Source: Diphasiastrum complanatum (Eukaryota; Streptophyta; Lycopodiopsida; Lycopodiales; Lycopodiaceae). Taken from it: a stretch of 64,000 nucleotides of DNA. The position numbers and the translations under genes are program-made. Positions 11,118-23,059 of this stretch are shown here, piece by piece. The notes beneath the pieces were generated by a model. That model was not told the origin of the DNA, did no database searches, and saw only the letters and a list, made by a program, of their open reading frames with translations. Within the stretch, counting starts at the first letter, position 1, and the number at the start of each line of letters is the position of its first letter. The stretch is taken from contig CM055097.1 of the NCBI GenBank assembly GCA_029204225.1, forward strand, positions 4,424,697 to 4,488,696. The letters run 5' to 3'.

Positions 11118-14100
11118 CATTAGAGGAGTTCTCAATATCAAAAAGACCCTTTGTAAAGATACTTTTTTTTTTCTTTAGTTTCGACTGTCACCAGGCCTAA
11201 TCAAAATGCACAGATTTGAAATCTACGTAACGTAGTTCAAATTAACTAAAAAATAAAAATGAAATATAGAAAACTTTGAAATTTGTGTCCGGGCAACATG
11301 GACGTATCCCATTGGTTGGAGTTCCAGTGATCTTATGCATACCTATGTTTGATGTATCCCTCTCTATCTTCAAGTGATATGTCCTAGGGAATGGGACTTT
11401 TCTAATTTGAACTTGCTTAAAAGCTTCTCTAATTAGTTTAAATATTGTTGCATATGCTTCCCTGCTAATACCTACAAAATCACAAGCACTCTGAACTATA
11501 GTCTTATCTAAATTTTTTCAAAGACTCTACTATTTTACACTTTACATTTGAAATCCTATTGTTCATCATGATACGCTCAGTGGATTTGCAACCCAATGAC
11601 ATTCCTAGTGAAGCATTGTCTTTAATATTCCAAGGAGCTACTAATGCAGATCTGCAAAAAAAACAGATAGTTAACAGAATATCACCATAGCTGAAATTAA
11701 ATCCAAATGTCATTGAAAAACTTACAAAAATCAAAATATGCTTACTTGAATGCACAGATCCTTCTATTTCAATAACCTCCTTTTGAAAGCATTTGAATAT
11801 CCTTGCAACTTTGTCGCTTTCGCTTCTTACTTTCAGCCTTCTTCTTTGCCAAATCCACATCCTTCAATAATTCAATATGAATAGACTATAAGACTGATTG
11901 CATTTGCTCTAGTTCTGATTTGATATTGATTGTTATCTTCTGTAATGATTCATTATTTTTTTTAATTTGTTCATTTTCTTCTAACGTCTTTTGGAGATGA
12001 CAATCTCTATTCTGACAATAAGAGGATATCCAAATTTACTCACCTTCTAAAAAGTGAACTTTATTCATATAAAGTTGTTTTCCATGGTTCTGCAATCTTT
12101 CACAATATCCTAGTAATCCACTATGCCCATTGCATATCCATGTAACTAAATGAGTTATTGAAGAGAATGTGTGATGTGTCAAAGTGCTTGGATCATGTGG
12201 AAATAATGTTCCATCTATCCACAAATCCAAGTTTTTTTTTCCTTTTGCTCTATAACGAGAACGATCCTCAACAAATATTTGAATTCCTTTGCCTCCTCTT
12301 CTCTGCAAAGGTGCCAAATCAATAGGGATATCCACATGTAGAGATGCTTTCAGCTGTAGATGGTTTTCAATCTAGAATGTTAAATCGTTCTTGGATTGGT
12401 ATATGGTGCAACCTCCAAATGCTAGTATCCGTGAGGTATTTTTCTCAAGTTCCAATATCCTGATGATATCATGTTAGCTTTCTGTATTTATATTGTTTTG
12501 AACATTGGCTAATACATACATACACTCAATGTTTTATCTTGTAGTTCCAATGTCCTGAGCTATCAACAAATGCGATTCATCAGTATCGGCATGAAATGTT
12601 GGAAATTTTACTATCATGTGCAAGGCCCTACAAGCATGAAGGTGCCTCGGATGAAGCTACCAGGGGTTCTGTGGATGAAGGTGCAGTGCTTGAGGATATG
12701 CCTCAGACACCTTTGATTGAAATGTAAATATTGTCACATAAGTTTCGATAGACACATAAAAATACATCATCACATGATGATGCACAGGACAACAGATAGG
12801 CAAATAGAAAGTGGGCTATTACTGAATGCCACAAATATATTATATATATTTTAAAAACAATGTACATTTTTCAAAATACTAAATGCAAATTGTTCGATAA
12901 AATCTTGAAGTCATTTGAGACTTCTTTGTATTTTTTTTTTTTGAAAAAGCACATTGTTGTTGCACATCTATCATCCCAATGTTTTTGCGGTTTCAACAAT
13001 TTCTATGCTTCTATTTAAGTCTTTGCACTGTATGCGACTTTCTTGTCTTGGTCTTACCTGTACATCAAAGAAACTTGTTAAAAAGTATCAACAATGAGAT
13101 TATTTTAAATGAAATATTGCAATACCGAAAACACTGAAATATGTTTAAATAAAATCATTGAAAGTCATTTCAAATGTGTATTGAAATAAACACACATACA
13201 CCTACCAATTTCTTGTTGACTCAAAAACAGAAGTGTTTAGAAATATCATATTGCAGCAAGGTAAGCTCTGATCGAATGTGATCGAGTGTCCAACCTTCTT
13301 CCACCTCAATGGTTGTAACAATAGAATTATTTTCCCTTACTTGGATTTCTATTTGATCTTGATGATTCACTGTAAAATCCTGATCCAATGCTTTCCATCC
13401 ATTGCCAACTTTGGACCATATTCTATAATAAAATATTAAAGAAAGCACTTGTTTTTCTATAAGATATCTAAATTTCATTGACGATCTATTAACTATGCAC
13501 TCGATATTGCCATTACTCTTTTTATCCCAATGATCATCAAGGAGGCTTGATAACATATCGTTTGTTAAATCACTACAAATAAACACTGTCACTGTTCTAC
13601 AAATATTACATTCAACAAAAAAAGCTACAAATATTGCAAAAGACAGAAACCATTGCAATCTATTGTTTTTGGAACATGTGCTACATTTCATACAATCGTG
13701 AATGTCCATAAAAAACCTTGATCAGAAGCTCTTTGCTATGCTGGAATTTAAAGGAATCCATTCTTCGCTTGAGAAAGAGGGTAATGATATGACCTCCAAT
13801 TTTTTACCTGAACTGGATGGTGTGTAAAATGAATCATAGAAGAAAATATAAGAATCCAAAAGTGATCTCGTGGAGCGGTTCTTGTATTGCAGAAGACCAA
13901 TATCAGAATGAATAACATCCATGATGCCGACAAGGGATTGTATAGGTTGCCATTCGATTATGCTTGATGGATACAAATCTAGACAAACCCATAAAACTAT
14001 ATGTCATTTAAATACTCAGATACACGTCTAAATGATTAATGCAAAGCTCAAAGCAAAAAATTCTCCAAAACTTACAATTGCATTTGAGTCTGTCATTTGA

Positions 14101-14791
14101 ACTTACGCCTTCCACTCTAATTTCCTTATGCATGTAGACATGTTGAATCAAGACCTTTGAAATGGATTGACCACAAGGTGAAACTTTGAAGTCTAAAATT
14201 CTACCTTTCCAAAAATCCATATTTGATTTTCTCTTTTTACCAAAAAAACCTCTTGATGAGGGATGCATGAGAACCCAGTAAAATTTTCTATAGATACGTG
14301 GTATCCAAGAGCCATCAGAGTTTTTTTTCATTACAAACAGAAACTGAGACAATATTGCTTCGTGGTCTACAACTTCTGGAAGCCATTGCAAAAAGAAGAT
14401 GAACAACATAGTCTGAAGCAAAATGTAGTTAAATCAGTATGAACATAAAAAATCAAATTTGTAATAAATGCTAGCGGTCTTTCGTAAATCGTATATGTTA
14501 CTCTAACTATAGTGAGATCAAAATAGACTTACTTTAGCCACAACTGTTAGGTCCCGGGCACTCAGAAAACTCACAGGCAGCAATTACGGTCCAATCACAA
14601 GTCATGATGGAAGTTTTGAATTGTATAAAAATATGATCGGGAAGTTCCAAAAAAGAAATCGACCGACAAACAACGTTGCAGTCTTTCACAGGTGTAAATA
14701 TATAACTGGGCCAAGTGTACGTCGTATAGTTGAAAAGTCAAAAACAACATCTTGACAAAAGGCCATTTTAGTGCTCGAAACTCCTCTGATG
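11118..14791. mobile_element. 3.7 kb TIR DNA element, possible parent of the MITE-like copies
   Basis: The left end, CATTAGAGGAGTTCTCAATA with AAAGACCCTTTGTAAAGAT, and the next ~110 bp (including GATTTGAAATCTACGTAACG) match the left end of the 361-378 bp elements. The right end, ACATCTTGACAAAAGG then CGAAACTCCTCTGATG, matches their right ends. The interior holds a minus-strand multi-exon gene. Shared termini plus an internal deletion is the standard route to MITEs. No target-site duplication is obvious; the CAT/ATG at the ends are conserved between copies and so look like part of the TIR. I cannot assign a superfamily. Confidence 0.65.
11395..14421 (-). pseudogene. Unidentified multi-exon protein gene of the 3.7 kb TIR element
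   Basis: Coding-like blocks on the minus strand, in order: 14421-14090 (GSWIPRIYRKFYWVLMHPSS, basic and aromatic); 13990-13722 (SSIIEWQPIQSLVGIMDVIH); 13709-13221 (a Cys-rich start CMKCSTCSKNN, then MKFRYLIEKQVLSLIFYYRI and IEVEEGWTLDHIRSELTLLQ); 12335-12036 (MDIPIDLAPLQRRGGKG, CNGHSGLLGYCERLQ); a coiled-coil block near 11990-11790 (LEENEQIKKNNESLQ); and 11520-11395 (CDFVGISREAYATIFKLIRE). The 12335 and coiled-coil blocks are homologous to the gene at 3669-4936. The family is unknown to me. Several blocks contain stops or need splicing, so it is a decayed or heavily spliced gene; no catalytic triad can be named. Its position between the TIRs makes it the likely transposition protein. Confidence 0.45.
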
Positions 14792-14798
14792 CTAGACA

Positions 14799-15266
14799 TT
14801 GCTAGCTCCTATGACCTTTGACAAGGCAGTCATTGACATCAAAGCAGAAGCTGAAGCTAGAGAGCACTACGACGACAAGAACGAGTCTGATCAAGCTCTT
14901 TACAACAACAAAGACCAGTCGAAGAAGAAGTGTCAACCTAAGAGGGAGTCGACAAAGAGAACAGATCATAACCAGCAGAAGCAAGGAAGCCAAAAAAGCA
15001 GATCGAAAGGAAGGAACATGCAGCAAGGCAACAACAAGAAGACATGCGAGAGATGCAGACGTGACAGTCACAAAGTGGATAAATGCTGGTTGAATCCAAA
15101 CATTGAGTATATACATTGTCATAGAAAAGGTCATGCAGTCATGGATTGCTATGACAATCCAAGGAACAAGAAGACGCAGAGGAGGAAGGAGAGCACAAAC
15201 AACACATCATACGTAGAGGAGCCTGAATTTTCAAAGATGGCTGAAGAGCCACGTCACACTTTGTGA
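14799..15266 (+). pseudogene. Retrotransposon Gag C-terminal fragment with two zinc knuckles
   Basis: The frame opens with PMTFDKAVIDIKAEAEARE, then a very basic Lys/Gln/Arg stretch, then two CCHC-like knuckles: CERCRRDSHKVDKC and IHCHRKGHAVMDC (first Cys lost). This fits a Ty1-copia-type Gag end. It ends at a TGA at 15264. The sequence to about 15510 stays open but shows nothing I recognise. It begins 8 bp after the right end of the TIR element, so that insertion probably interrupted it. Confidence 0.6.
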
Positions 15267-15559
15267 CGACAAGGCAAATGATTGTCGACTTTCTACAAAC
15301 CGACTCCTCCAGATATATCATTCTAGGATATGGATCGCAACATGAAGTAAGCGGCACTGGAGCACTTTGGCTGAGCACCAATGGTAGAGACAAAAGACTG
15401 GATGACGTCTTGGTGCTGACCCAGCAACGCGAGGTGTGGAGGTCTGAGGAAGGGACCTATGTGGTGAGGGCCTCTGTGATGGTACAGGTGAATGTGCACT
15501 AGTGGGGGGCCTTTGAGGACTACCCTGCTGTGAGGCTGCTGGAGAGTTTAACATGGACC

Positions 15560-16175
<616 letters not shown>

Positions 16176-16179
16176 AATG

Positions 16180-16395
16180 TTTACTCCAAGCTTTACTCAA
16201 ACTGCTTAAGGATAGAGAGTCATCAAGGTTTTTTCAAAAAACTTACTCCAAGCCCTACTCCAAGCTTTACACCCTTTTAGATAGCTTTACTCTCTTTGAG
16301 AAGCTTTCTTATGCTCTCTTTGAAAAAAGTTTACAAGCTTTTAAATAGCTTTACCTCAAGCTTTTGAAAGCTTTTGAAAAGCTTTAACTCTGATG
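16180..16395. repeat. Cluster of AAGCTTT motifs
   Basis: AAGCTTT or GCTTTA recurs about twelve times at irregular spacing, often as CCAAGCTTTACTC. It is a degenerate short tandem derivative with no coding sense. Confidence 0.55.
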
Positions 16396-16430
16396 AAATG
16401 AAAAAATAAAATAGTGTCAATAAGAGAGAA

Positions 16431-16735
16431 AAAAGAACATAAACAACAATAAACACAAATGTAACAAAGCAAAACAAGTAAACTTTTGAATGCTAGCTAT
16501 GGTGCTTACCTTTGTGTCCAATGCTCAGCTTTTTGCTCAAGCCTCGGTTATGGTGAGAAGGTAAAGAGCTTTGGCTATGACAAAAGAACATAAACAACAA
16601 TAAACACAAATGTATCAAAGAAAAACTAGTAAACTTTTGAATGCTAGCTATGGTGCTCACCTTTTTGTCCAATGCTCAACTTTTTCTCCAAGCCCTAGCT
16701 ATGGTGAAAAGGTAGAGCACTTTGGTTGTGCAAAA
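16431..16735. repeat. Direct tandem duplication, 151-bp unit
   Basis: Two copies, offset by 151 bp, both contain AACATAAACAACAATAAACA, CTTTTGAATGCTAGCTATGG, and a TGGTGA(G/A)AAGGTA block. They differ by a few substitutions. The function is unknown. Confidence 0.8.
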
Positions 16736-16885
16736 AAAGCAACAAAAGGACCAAGCATCATTAGAAGAGACATAGAGAGCAACTCCACCGTACCCACCGC
16801 TAGGCGCAACAATATTCTCCTCTTCACGCTCAAAAACTGAAAATAGAAATGAGTAGAAATTGTGAACTGCCAGTCTGTTGAGTTC

Positions 16886-17170
16886 TGCAGATCGACTATA
16901 TGTTCGACGCTGCTAGCGTTGAACATATAGTCGATCTGCAGAATAATATCGACTACATGTTCGACGCTAGCAGCGTCGAACATATAGTCGATCTGCAGAA
17001 TAATAACGACCATATATTCGACGCTAGCAATGTCGAGCATATAGTTTATTTAATTCTGGAAATGGACCAGATACTCGACGCTGCTAGCGTCGAACATATA
17101 GTCGTTTTGTATCTAGAAATTGACTATATATTTGACGCTGCTAGCGTCGAGTATTTAGTCGATCCACAGA
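16886..17170. repeat. Five 57-bp palindromic units (GACGCTGCTAGCGTC core)
   Basis: Cores begin at 16905, 16962, 17019, 17076 and 17133, exactly 57 bp apart. Each unit is nearly palindromic: ATCGACTATATGTTCGACGC and its mirror flank a short TGC/AGC centre. Unit 1 is bounded by CTGCAG on both sides. Because 57 is a multiple of 3, both strands stay open. The plus strand repeats a 19-residue unit of the type FDAASVEHIVDLQN five times (16900-17190). The array lies just upstream of a CACTA transposase relic, where subterminal repeats are expected. It is either subterminal transposase-binding sequence or a repeat-coding exon; the first is more likely. Confidence 0.75.
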
Positions 17171-17222
17171 ACTTAATGGATGCAGACTAGAAAAAAAATT
17201 GGGTCACGCAGTGTAGGTATTC

Positions 17223-18600
17223 TTGGAATGTTGTGGCGAATCGACTTTTCTTGAAAATTGTTATTTCAAATCAACGAGGTGTTATCACAATTTCGACGGA
17301 GATTCTACATTTCAAAAGAACACACCTACCAGTGGAATGGAAGAACGAGGAAAAGAAAAAGTTGAAGATACGTCAGGTACTTATGTTGGTAGGCATGTTT
17401 TTTGTTTAGGTTTTTTACACATTTTATAAAAGTATTGATTTTCTTTTTGTGGAGTAGATCATGGAGCAAATGCTGCGCATGATTGGTCATTTGAGAAAAT
17501 TAGAGAAGATGTTGTCAGATGGGGTGTGACCATGGTTCCTTGCCCATGTGCCAATTGTAGAGGCCTAGGATTTATGTCCCTTGATGTAATTGAAAAGCAT
17601 TTGTTGAGAAGAGGCTGGTCAACATAAAAAAAATAAACAGAGGATAATGCAAAGGTATTATACTAAACTATGCATTATTAATGTACTAAAAACATGGTAT
17701 GTTATTGATTTTAGAAATTAAGCATTTGATTTTTTATGGCCTTTTGTGAAAAAACTTTTACTAACTTTTCTAAATCGTCTTGTACATGTCTATCATTTTT
17801 CTCCTAATAGTATATTTTAATGCTATACACCCACGTAAAAAGAAGGACGATCCTTCAAAAGTAACGGGATGGAAGAGATTATCTATTTTGTATAGTTTAC
17901 CATATTGGCAGGTATATGTAATTTTGTCTTAATATGAGTTACACAATAGTTATTTCGGTTTCTGTTTATATGTGCATGTACATCATCATATGATCTAACA
18001 ATATTGGTATGTGTATGTGGCATGTACAACATCTTCTAATTCGAAATACATGAAACAGACGGAAAGCTTAAGAGCATGAAAACTCACAACTATCATGTCT
18101 TCATGCAACAAATACTTCCAATGGTTGTATGTTGCGGCATATCTAACATAGCACGAGCTGGCATTTTAAAGACTAGTCATTTTTTTAGAATGATATGTGC
18201 ACGAACTATAGACCCATCAGAACTAGAATCTCTACAACTAAAAGTGGTTGAGGCACTTTGTGTTTTAGAAAGATCTTTTTCACCATCCTTTTAATATTAT
18301 GACACATCTTGTTGTCCACCTTGTAGAGGAGATTAGATTTGTGGGCCTATTAGTTTGCGATGGATGTATCCATTTGAAAGAGTCATGAAACCTTTAAAAC
18401 AATACGTGAAAAATTTAGCAAGGCTAGAGGGTTGTATGGTGGCAACTTATGCAATTAAAGAAATTGGGTGTCGTAAAGCTCAGTACAGAGGGATACCCAG
18501 TGAACAAGACACTTGCCATGTCAGTCTGCCACCTAGGACTCAAATGTGCGAGTTCAGAATAGCCAATTAAGCTGTAGGAGGGCACACTTTTTCAAGACCA
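17223..18600 (+). pseudogene. CACTA (En/Spm) TNP2-type transposase relic
   Basis: At about 17460-17625 a transposase-associated domain (PF13963-like) reads WSFEKIREDVVRWGVTMVPC, then CPCANCRGLGF and VIEKHLLRRGW, ending in a stop. At 18058-18294 comes the DUF4218-type segment of TNP2 proteins: LRAMKTHNYHVFMQQILPM, TSHFFRMICARTIDPSELES and LCVLERSFSPSF. After a frame change, 18340-18570 reads LRWMYPFERVMKPLKQYVKN and LEGCMVATYAIKEIGC. The catalytic middle (DDE region, between PF13963 and DUF4218) is missing, and stops and frameshifts are present, so it cannot encode an active transposase. The palindromic array at 16886-17170 may be its 5' subterminal region. I found no clean CACTA terminus. Confidence 0.8.
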
Positions 18601-19097
18601 ATATGTCCAAAAACATGCAAACACTCAACCAAGCCTAAAAGTGATGAGACAAACAGTTTTAAATGGTCTCTAAGAGTTCCATGAAGCCTTCATACAGATC
18701 CTATGAAGCAGTATGGGCTGAGAACCATGAATTCTTGGTTTCTAGAAGTCAAGATTGCTATAAACTTGATGGAATTGCCACATAAGCCTCTACCCATCAA
18801 TCTACAATGTGATAGCTTGCTAGGAAGGTAAAAAGGAACACAAATCATGCTAGAAAAAATCCAGAATGATCCCCTTATGGATTTAGAAAAATATATCCCC
18901 CAAAATTCACCAAAATTGGTCAATTTTTTACACTTTTTGACTTCCTACAAATCTAATTGTTGGAATTCTTGGCTCTAACTTCTAGGATAGGTTCAAAAGA
19001 CTATGATTAATCTTTTCCCAGCTTCAATTGATGTTCAACAACCTCCTACCATCCAATTTCATGAAAAAACAAGCAAAAATCATGAATTTTAGCCCTT
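18600..19097. other. Non-coding stretch after the CACTA relic
   Basis: No recognisable frame or repeat. It may be the 3' part of the CACTA element, though no subterminal palindromes matching the 16886-17170 array are present. Confidence 0.35.
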
Positions 19098-19473
19098 CAT
19101 TAGTGGAGTTCTAAATCCAAAAAAGACCCTTTGTAAAGATTCTTTTTATATTTTTTCTCAAATGTTTCTTACACATGGACCAATCAAAACACTCAAATTT
19201 GAAATCTACATAACGTAACTTTTTGAGTCCACATTTTGATTCCAAACTAAAAATGGCATAACGTTTTAGTGATAAGTCCGAATTTAGCAAAGTTTGGTGC
19301 ATTGAAAAGCCTCTACAAGGGCCTTCCAATGATATGTTACATGACATACTTCTAAGCTACGATTAAAAAATTATGGCAAGTCAAAAGTATTAGTGTTATA
19401 ATATTTTAATAATAAAAAAAGCATCTTGCACGAATTTTTAAGGGTCTTTTTGGAAATCAAAACTTCTCTAATG
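19098..19473 (+). mobile_element. MITE-like short TIR element, copy 3
   Basis: A 376-bp element with left end CATTAGTGGAGTTCTAAATC (one substitution in the TIR) and right end AAAACTTCTCTAATG (one substitution). The interior is collinear with the copies at 5013 and 8402, including ACCAATCAAAACACTCAAAT and AAAATGGCATAACGTTTTAG. It is non-coding. Confidence 0.8.
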
Positions 19474-19967
19474 CTAGGTTTCTGCAATCCAATTGGAAAT
19501 TAATAAAAAGAAAATTTTCCAAATCCACATGCAATCCAAAATACAGAGTTACAACCAATCAATTGATCTAATCTTGCTAGATTTTGAATTCTACCCTCCA
19601 TTTTGTGCCAATGTCATGGAAAACAAGCCAAATTTGGCCACAAAAGAGCCTAAAATCCAATTACATGGGAAGATCCAACATGCAACCTGAATTTCAACTA
19701 CTTCAAAGTGAATTAACTTGCTGGAAATTTCAGATCCATCACTAGTTTTGAGATACACATGCTAAAACTTCAAAAAAGACACCAAAATTGATTTCCTAGC
19801 ATAATTCTCCATAAACCACAATGAATTTGAGAGAGATATGGAACATGCAAATTGAATTTGGGAAGATCCAACAACTTGCAACCTTGCTCCTCTCCTTGGA
19901 TGAGAATACTAGTTGAATACCACCAAGCTCCAATGAAAAGCACCACCTCTCCAAACTTGTAAGCCTT

Positions 19968-19979
19968 GCTCTGATGCCA
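19968..19979 (-). other. Copia-type primer-binding site, orphan
   Basis: Minus strand TGGCATCAGAGC (followed by AAGGCTTACAA) differs by one base from the initiator tRNA-Met PBS TGGTATCAGAGC. The 5' LTR would lie at higher coordinates and the internal leader at 19474-19967 (AT-rich, no convincing Gag). Only this leader end seems to be preserved. Confidence 0.5.
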
Positions 19980-20099
19980 CTATAAGGGAAGCTCCTTAGA
20001 TCCTACTTACAAATCCTAAACACCATGGATAACACACTGTGGAGAAACCACCCAACCAAGTAGAAGCATCCAATCAATCTCTAGAAGCCTCACTCTCTC

Positions 20100-20358
<259 letters not shown>

Positions 20359-20416
20359 CCCTAACAAAATCTGCTGAAGTCACGTCATAAATTATAATTA
20401 TATTTCAGGATACATC

Positions 20417-22686
20417 GAGAAACACATTGCTTGAGCTCAATACAGTGTTGGTTCACTCGAAACTTCTTAAAGATTCCTTCTACATCAAAGTCATTGTTAA
20501 CATCTTCAAAGTGAACTTGAGGAGTGTTCTCATTACCACTGATCTATATTCAAGAAGTCTTATCATGTTACAAATAGAAAGTGCCTGCGGGTAGTACCAA
20601 AGCATCATATACAGGTAGTACCAAGGTATCATACACAGGTAGTACCAGGAAGGTAGAAAGTACCTGTAGGTAGTAGTACTACACATGCAGAAAGTAAAGT
20701 AGTCTAGAGGATCAAAATAGTTACATGATAGGTTCAAATAGTACCAATTCTTGGCACTCAAAAAGTTTCAGAAACACGTAGACATTACAAAAATAATACA
20801 AATCTTGTAAAATTGGTAGTAACTAAAGTTTAGATTCCACCAATTGGCAACAACACTAAAATAGTACCGAAAAGACCACAAAGGATTGTATGCGAGCTAC
20901 GAACACAAATAAATATACAGAAAAAAGTATCTAATTTAATGGTTATATGCATAAAACATGGTTATGAGAAGTCTAAATAGTACCTATTTGGTAGATTTTA
21001 AAATAAAAATGAGACACTTACTATAAGAGAACCTAATTAGGCAGTCAGGAGGATCAGAATTGGTACACGATAAGTTATTGCAGTACCATTCTTTTGTATT
21101 CAAGTGCTTTACCAACACAAAACTAGTACCAAAATAGTACAAAATTTGTAAAATTAGTACCCAACTACTGGAGTAATACTACCAATTGGTGTAACAACAC
21201 TAAAGCGATACCAAAAAGACTGAATCGGGATGTGTGCAAACTGCAAATATGACGAAATAAAAAAAAAATAGAACCAAATGGTGTAGATTTTAAAATAAAA
21301 ATGGTACACACTATAAATCTCAGTAGACCAATTTGGAGGATTTTAAAATGAAAATGAGACACAAGGTATTAAAGCACCTATTTTGGTAGTCTGTATTATC
21401 AAAATTGCTACTCTATAAGTTCCAGTAGTACCAATACAAACATTCAATACCCAAAAGTTCCAAATTATTAAAAAGCACCAAACAACTAAATGCTAGTAGA
21501 TCGAAAAGTACCAAAATGTTGCAAACAACAAATTGAAGAAACGTTCAAAAACTACCAAAACTATCAAAAGCACCAAAGAGCAACAAACAACAATACTTTT
21601 TGCACACCAGAAATACATAAAATATTAGAGTTATTTGAAAAGAATATAGAGTACCAAAAGTACCAAAAATATATCTTGGACAAGTTTTCATAAGTACCAA
21701 ATAGAAAATAAATAGTTGTTTATAAGCTTCTACAAGTACCAATAGTCCCAAAAGTCCAAAGGAGCAAAATATCAGTTGAGTAAAAACTACAAAACAGTTC
21801 CAAATAGCAAGAGGTGGAGTGTGTATCTGTAGAACCAAAGAACAGGAGTACCAAGATCAGGTTCAACAGTGCAAAAGATCAGCATTACCAAGAAAACAGA
21901 AATCCAAAAAAGAAGGACCTGAGTGTTGTCAAGAAGATATATTGGATGCTTGACAACACTCTTTCTTCCAATCCTCTATCGGCATATGTCTTTTTTGTTG
22001 GAGGACACTCGAGTTTCTGAGCTCCAAAAGGCATACACCAATTCCTTGACCCGAGCCATGATTATGCTACCTCTAGGCAATTGTCTCTGCCAGGCACTCA
22101 AGGGAAGAACCTCCTCATCGTCCTTAATGTTAAAGCGAGAACTAGCTGTAACAATATTTTTGTGATGAACACCCAAAGCACCTGCAATTCTCAAATGAGG
22201 GAGATTCGTTGTGCCATTAGCTTTATTTAGTACCATCACAAGCAAAGATCTCTTCACGAAGAGTTCATTCACCGAGTGGGACACCTTAATTTGACTGAGG
22301 GTATTACGGATTTCAACAATATTAGATGATATTTGCAGCTTCCGAAAAGTTGGTTGTAGAAGTTAGAATATCTCCCTCTGAATACCTATTGAAAATTGTT
22401 GTGTATGTTTTCACCAATATTTTGCCGTAGCTAAACAGATTCGTTTTCTTGTTTTGACAAGCCTCCTAAAAAAAATTTCTTTCAATCTCTGTTTCTGTTT
22501 CTTACCAGTCCCATAGTCCCTCATTGCAACTTTGTTGACACAGTGACAATGTTCCATGTTGGGATCACTTGCATACGTCTCATGCATTGTAGGAAAAACT
22601 GTTGGAATATCCAAAATTGAATCTGTGAAATATATATTATTGCCCTGAAAACTATCCATGCTGGAATCATCTACTATTCTACGCAC
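20417..22686 (-). pseudogene. Unidentified transposon-type protein gene, decayed, repeat-filled intron
   Basis: Minus-strand blocks: 22686-22411 (DDSSMDSFQGNNIYFTDSIL, then a basic GTGKKQKQRLKEIFFRR); 22284-21976 (LPHLRIAGALGVHHKNIVTA and VKELVYAFWSSETRVSSNKK); then, beyond about 1.3 kb of TTTGGTACT-rich sequence, an acidic block near 20545-20420 (NENTPQVHFEDVNNDFDVEG). The 22284 block follows a pattern I remember from large uncharacterised plant families: LGV..(R/K)N(I/V), then VWWxxETxVSPNxK(D/E)V. These are common in mosses and their relatives and are probably a transposase DNA-binding region, but I cannot name the family. Stops between the blocks imply introns or decay. There are no clear TIRs. 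Confidence 0.4.
20590..21870. repeat. AGTACCAAA-rich tract
   Basis: Over about 1.3 kb the plus strand carries some thirty occurrences of AGTACCAA(A/G) or one-base variants, in blocks such as GTAGTACCAAGGTATCATAC and AAAAGTACCAAAATGTTGCA. The spacing is irregular, so it is not a simple tandem satellite. The same motif occurs at 4950-5690 within the intron of another minus-strand transposon-type gene. Confidence 0.65.
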
Positions 22687-22689
22687 AGG

Positions 22690-22940
22690 CTAATCGTCAG
22701 ACAAAGAGCTCGATCAAATAGATCACGATCAGCAAGAAAGACCTGGATCAGCCACAACGTGATCAGAAAGAGCACGATCAGCAAGAAAGAGGTATATTAG
22801 ACCAATATTGAGAGACCTTGCAAATGCGATCATAGAGAGAGCTAGAACGAGAGATCTTTTAAACGCGAGGAGAGAGAGAGAGAGAGAGAGCAAGCTGGAT
22901 TGCAAGAAAGCGAGAGCGAGAGAGAGAAGTCGGCGGTCCC
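22690..22940. repeat. GATCA/GCAAGAAAGA short repeats and GA-rich tail
   Basis: AGCACGATCAGCAAGAAAGA and close variants occur two or three times at 22720-22790, followed by a purine tract (about 22865-22935) of GA and GCGAGA units. No coding is evident. Confidence 0.5.
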
Positions 22941-23059
22941 ACAACAGAAGTGATTTCTAAGCAATTATTACAATTACACACCTGCAAATTTGTTACAAAC
23001 ATTCATAGTCTCATATATCTAGTAGACCCAGTTTAGAATGTTAAACAATAGATATTTTT

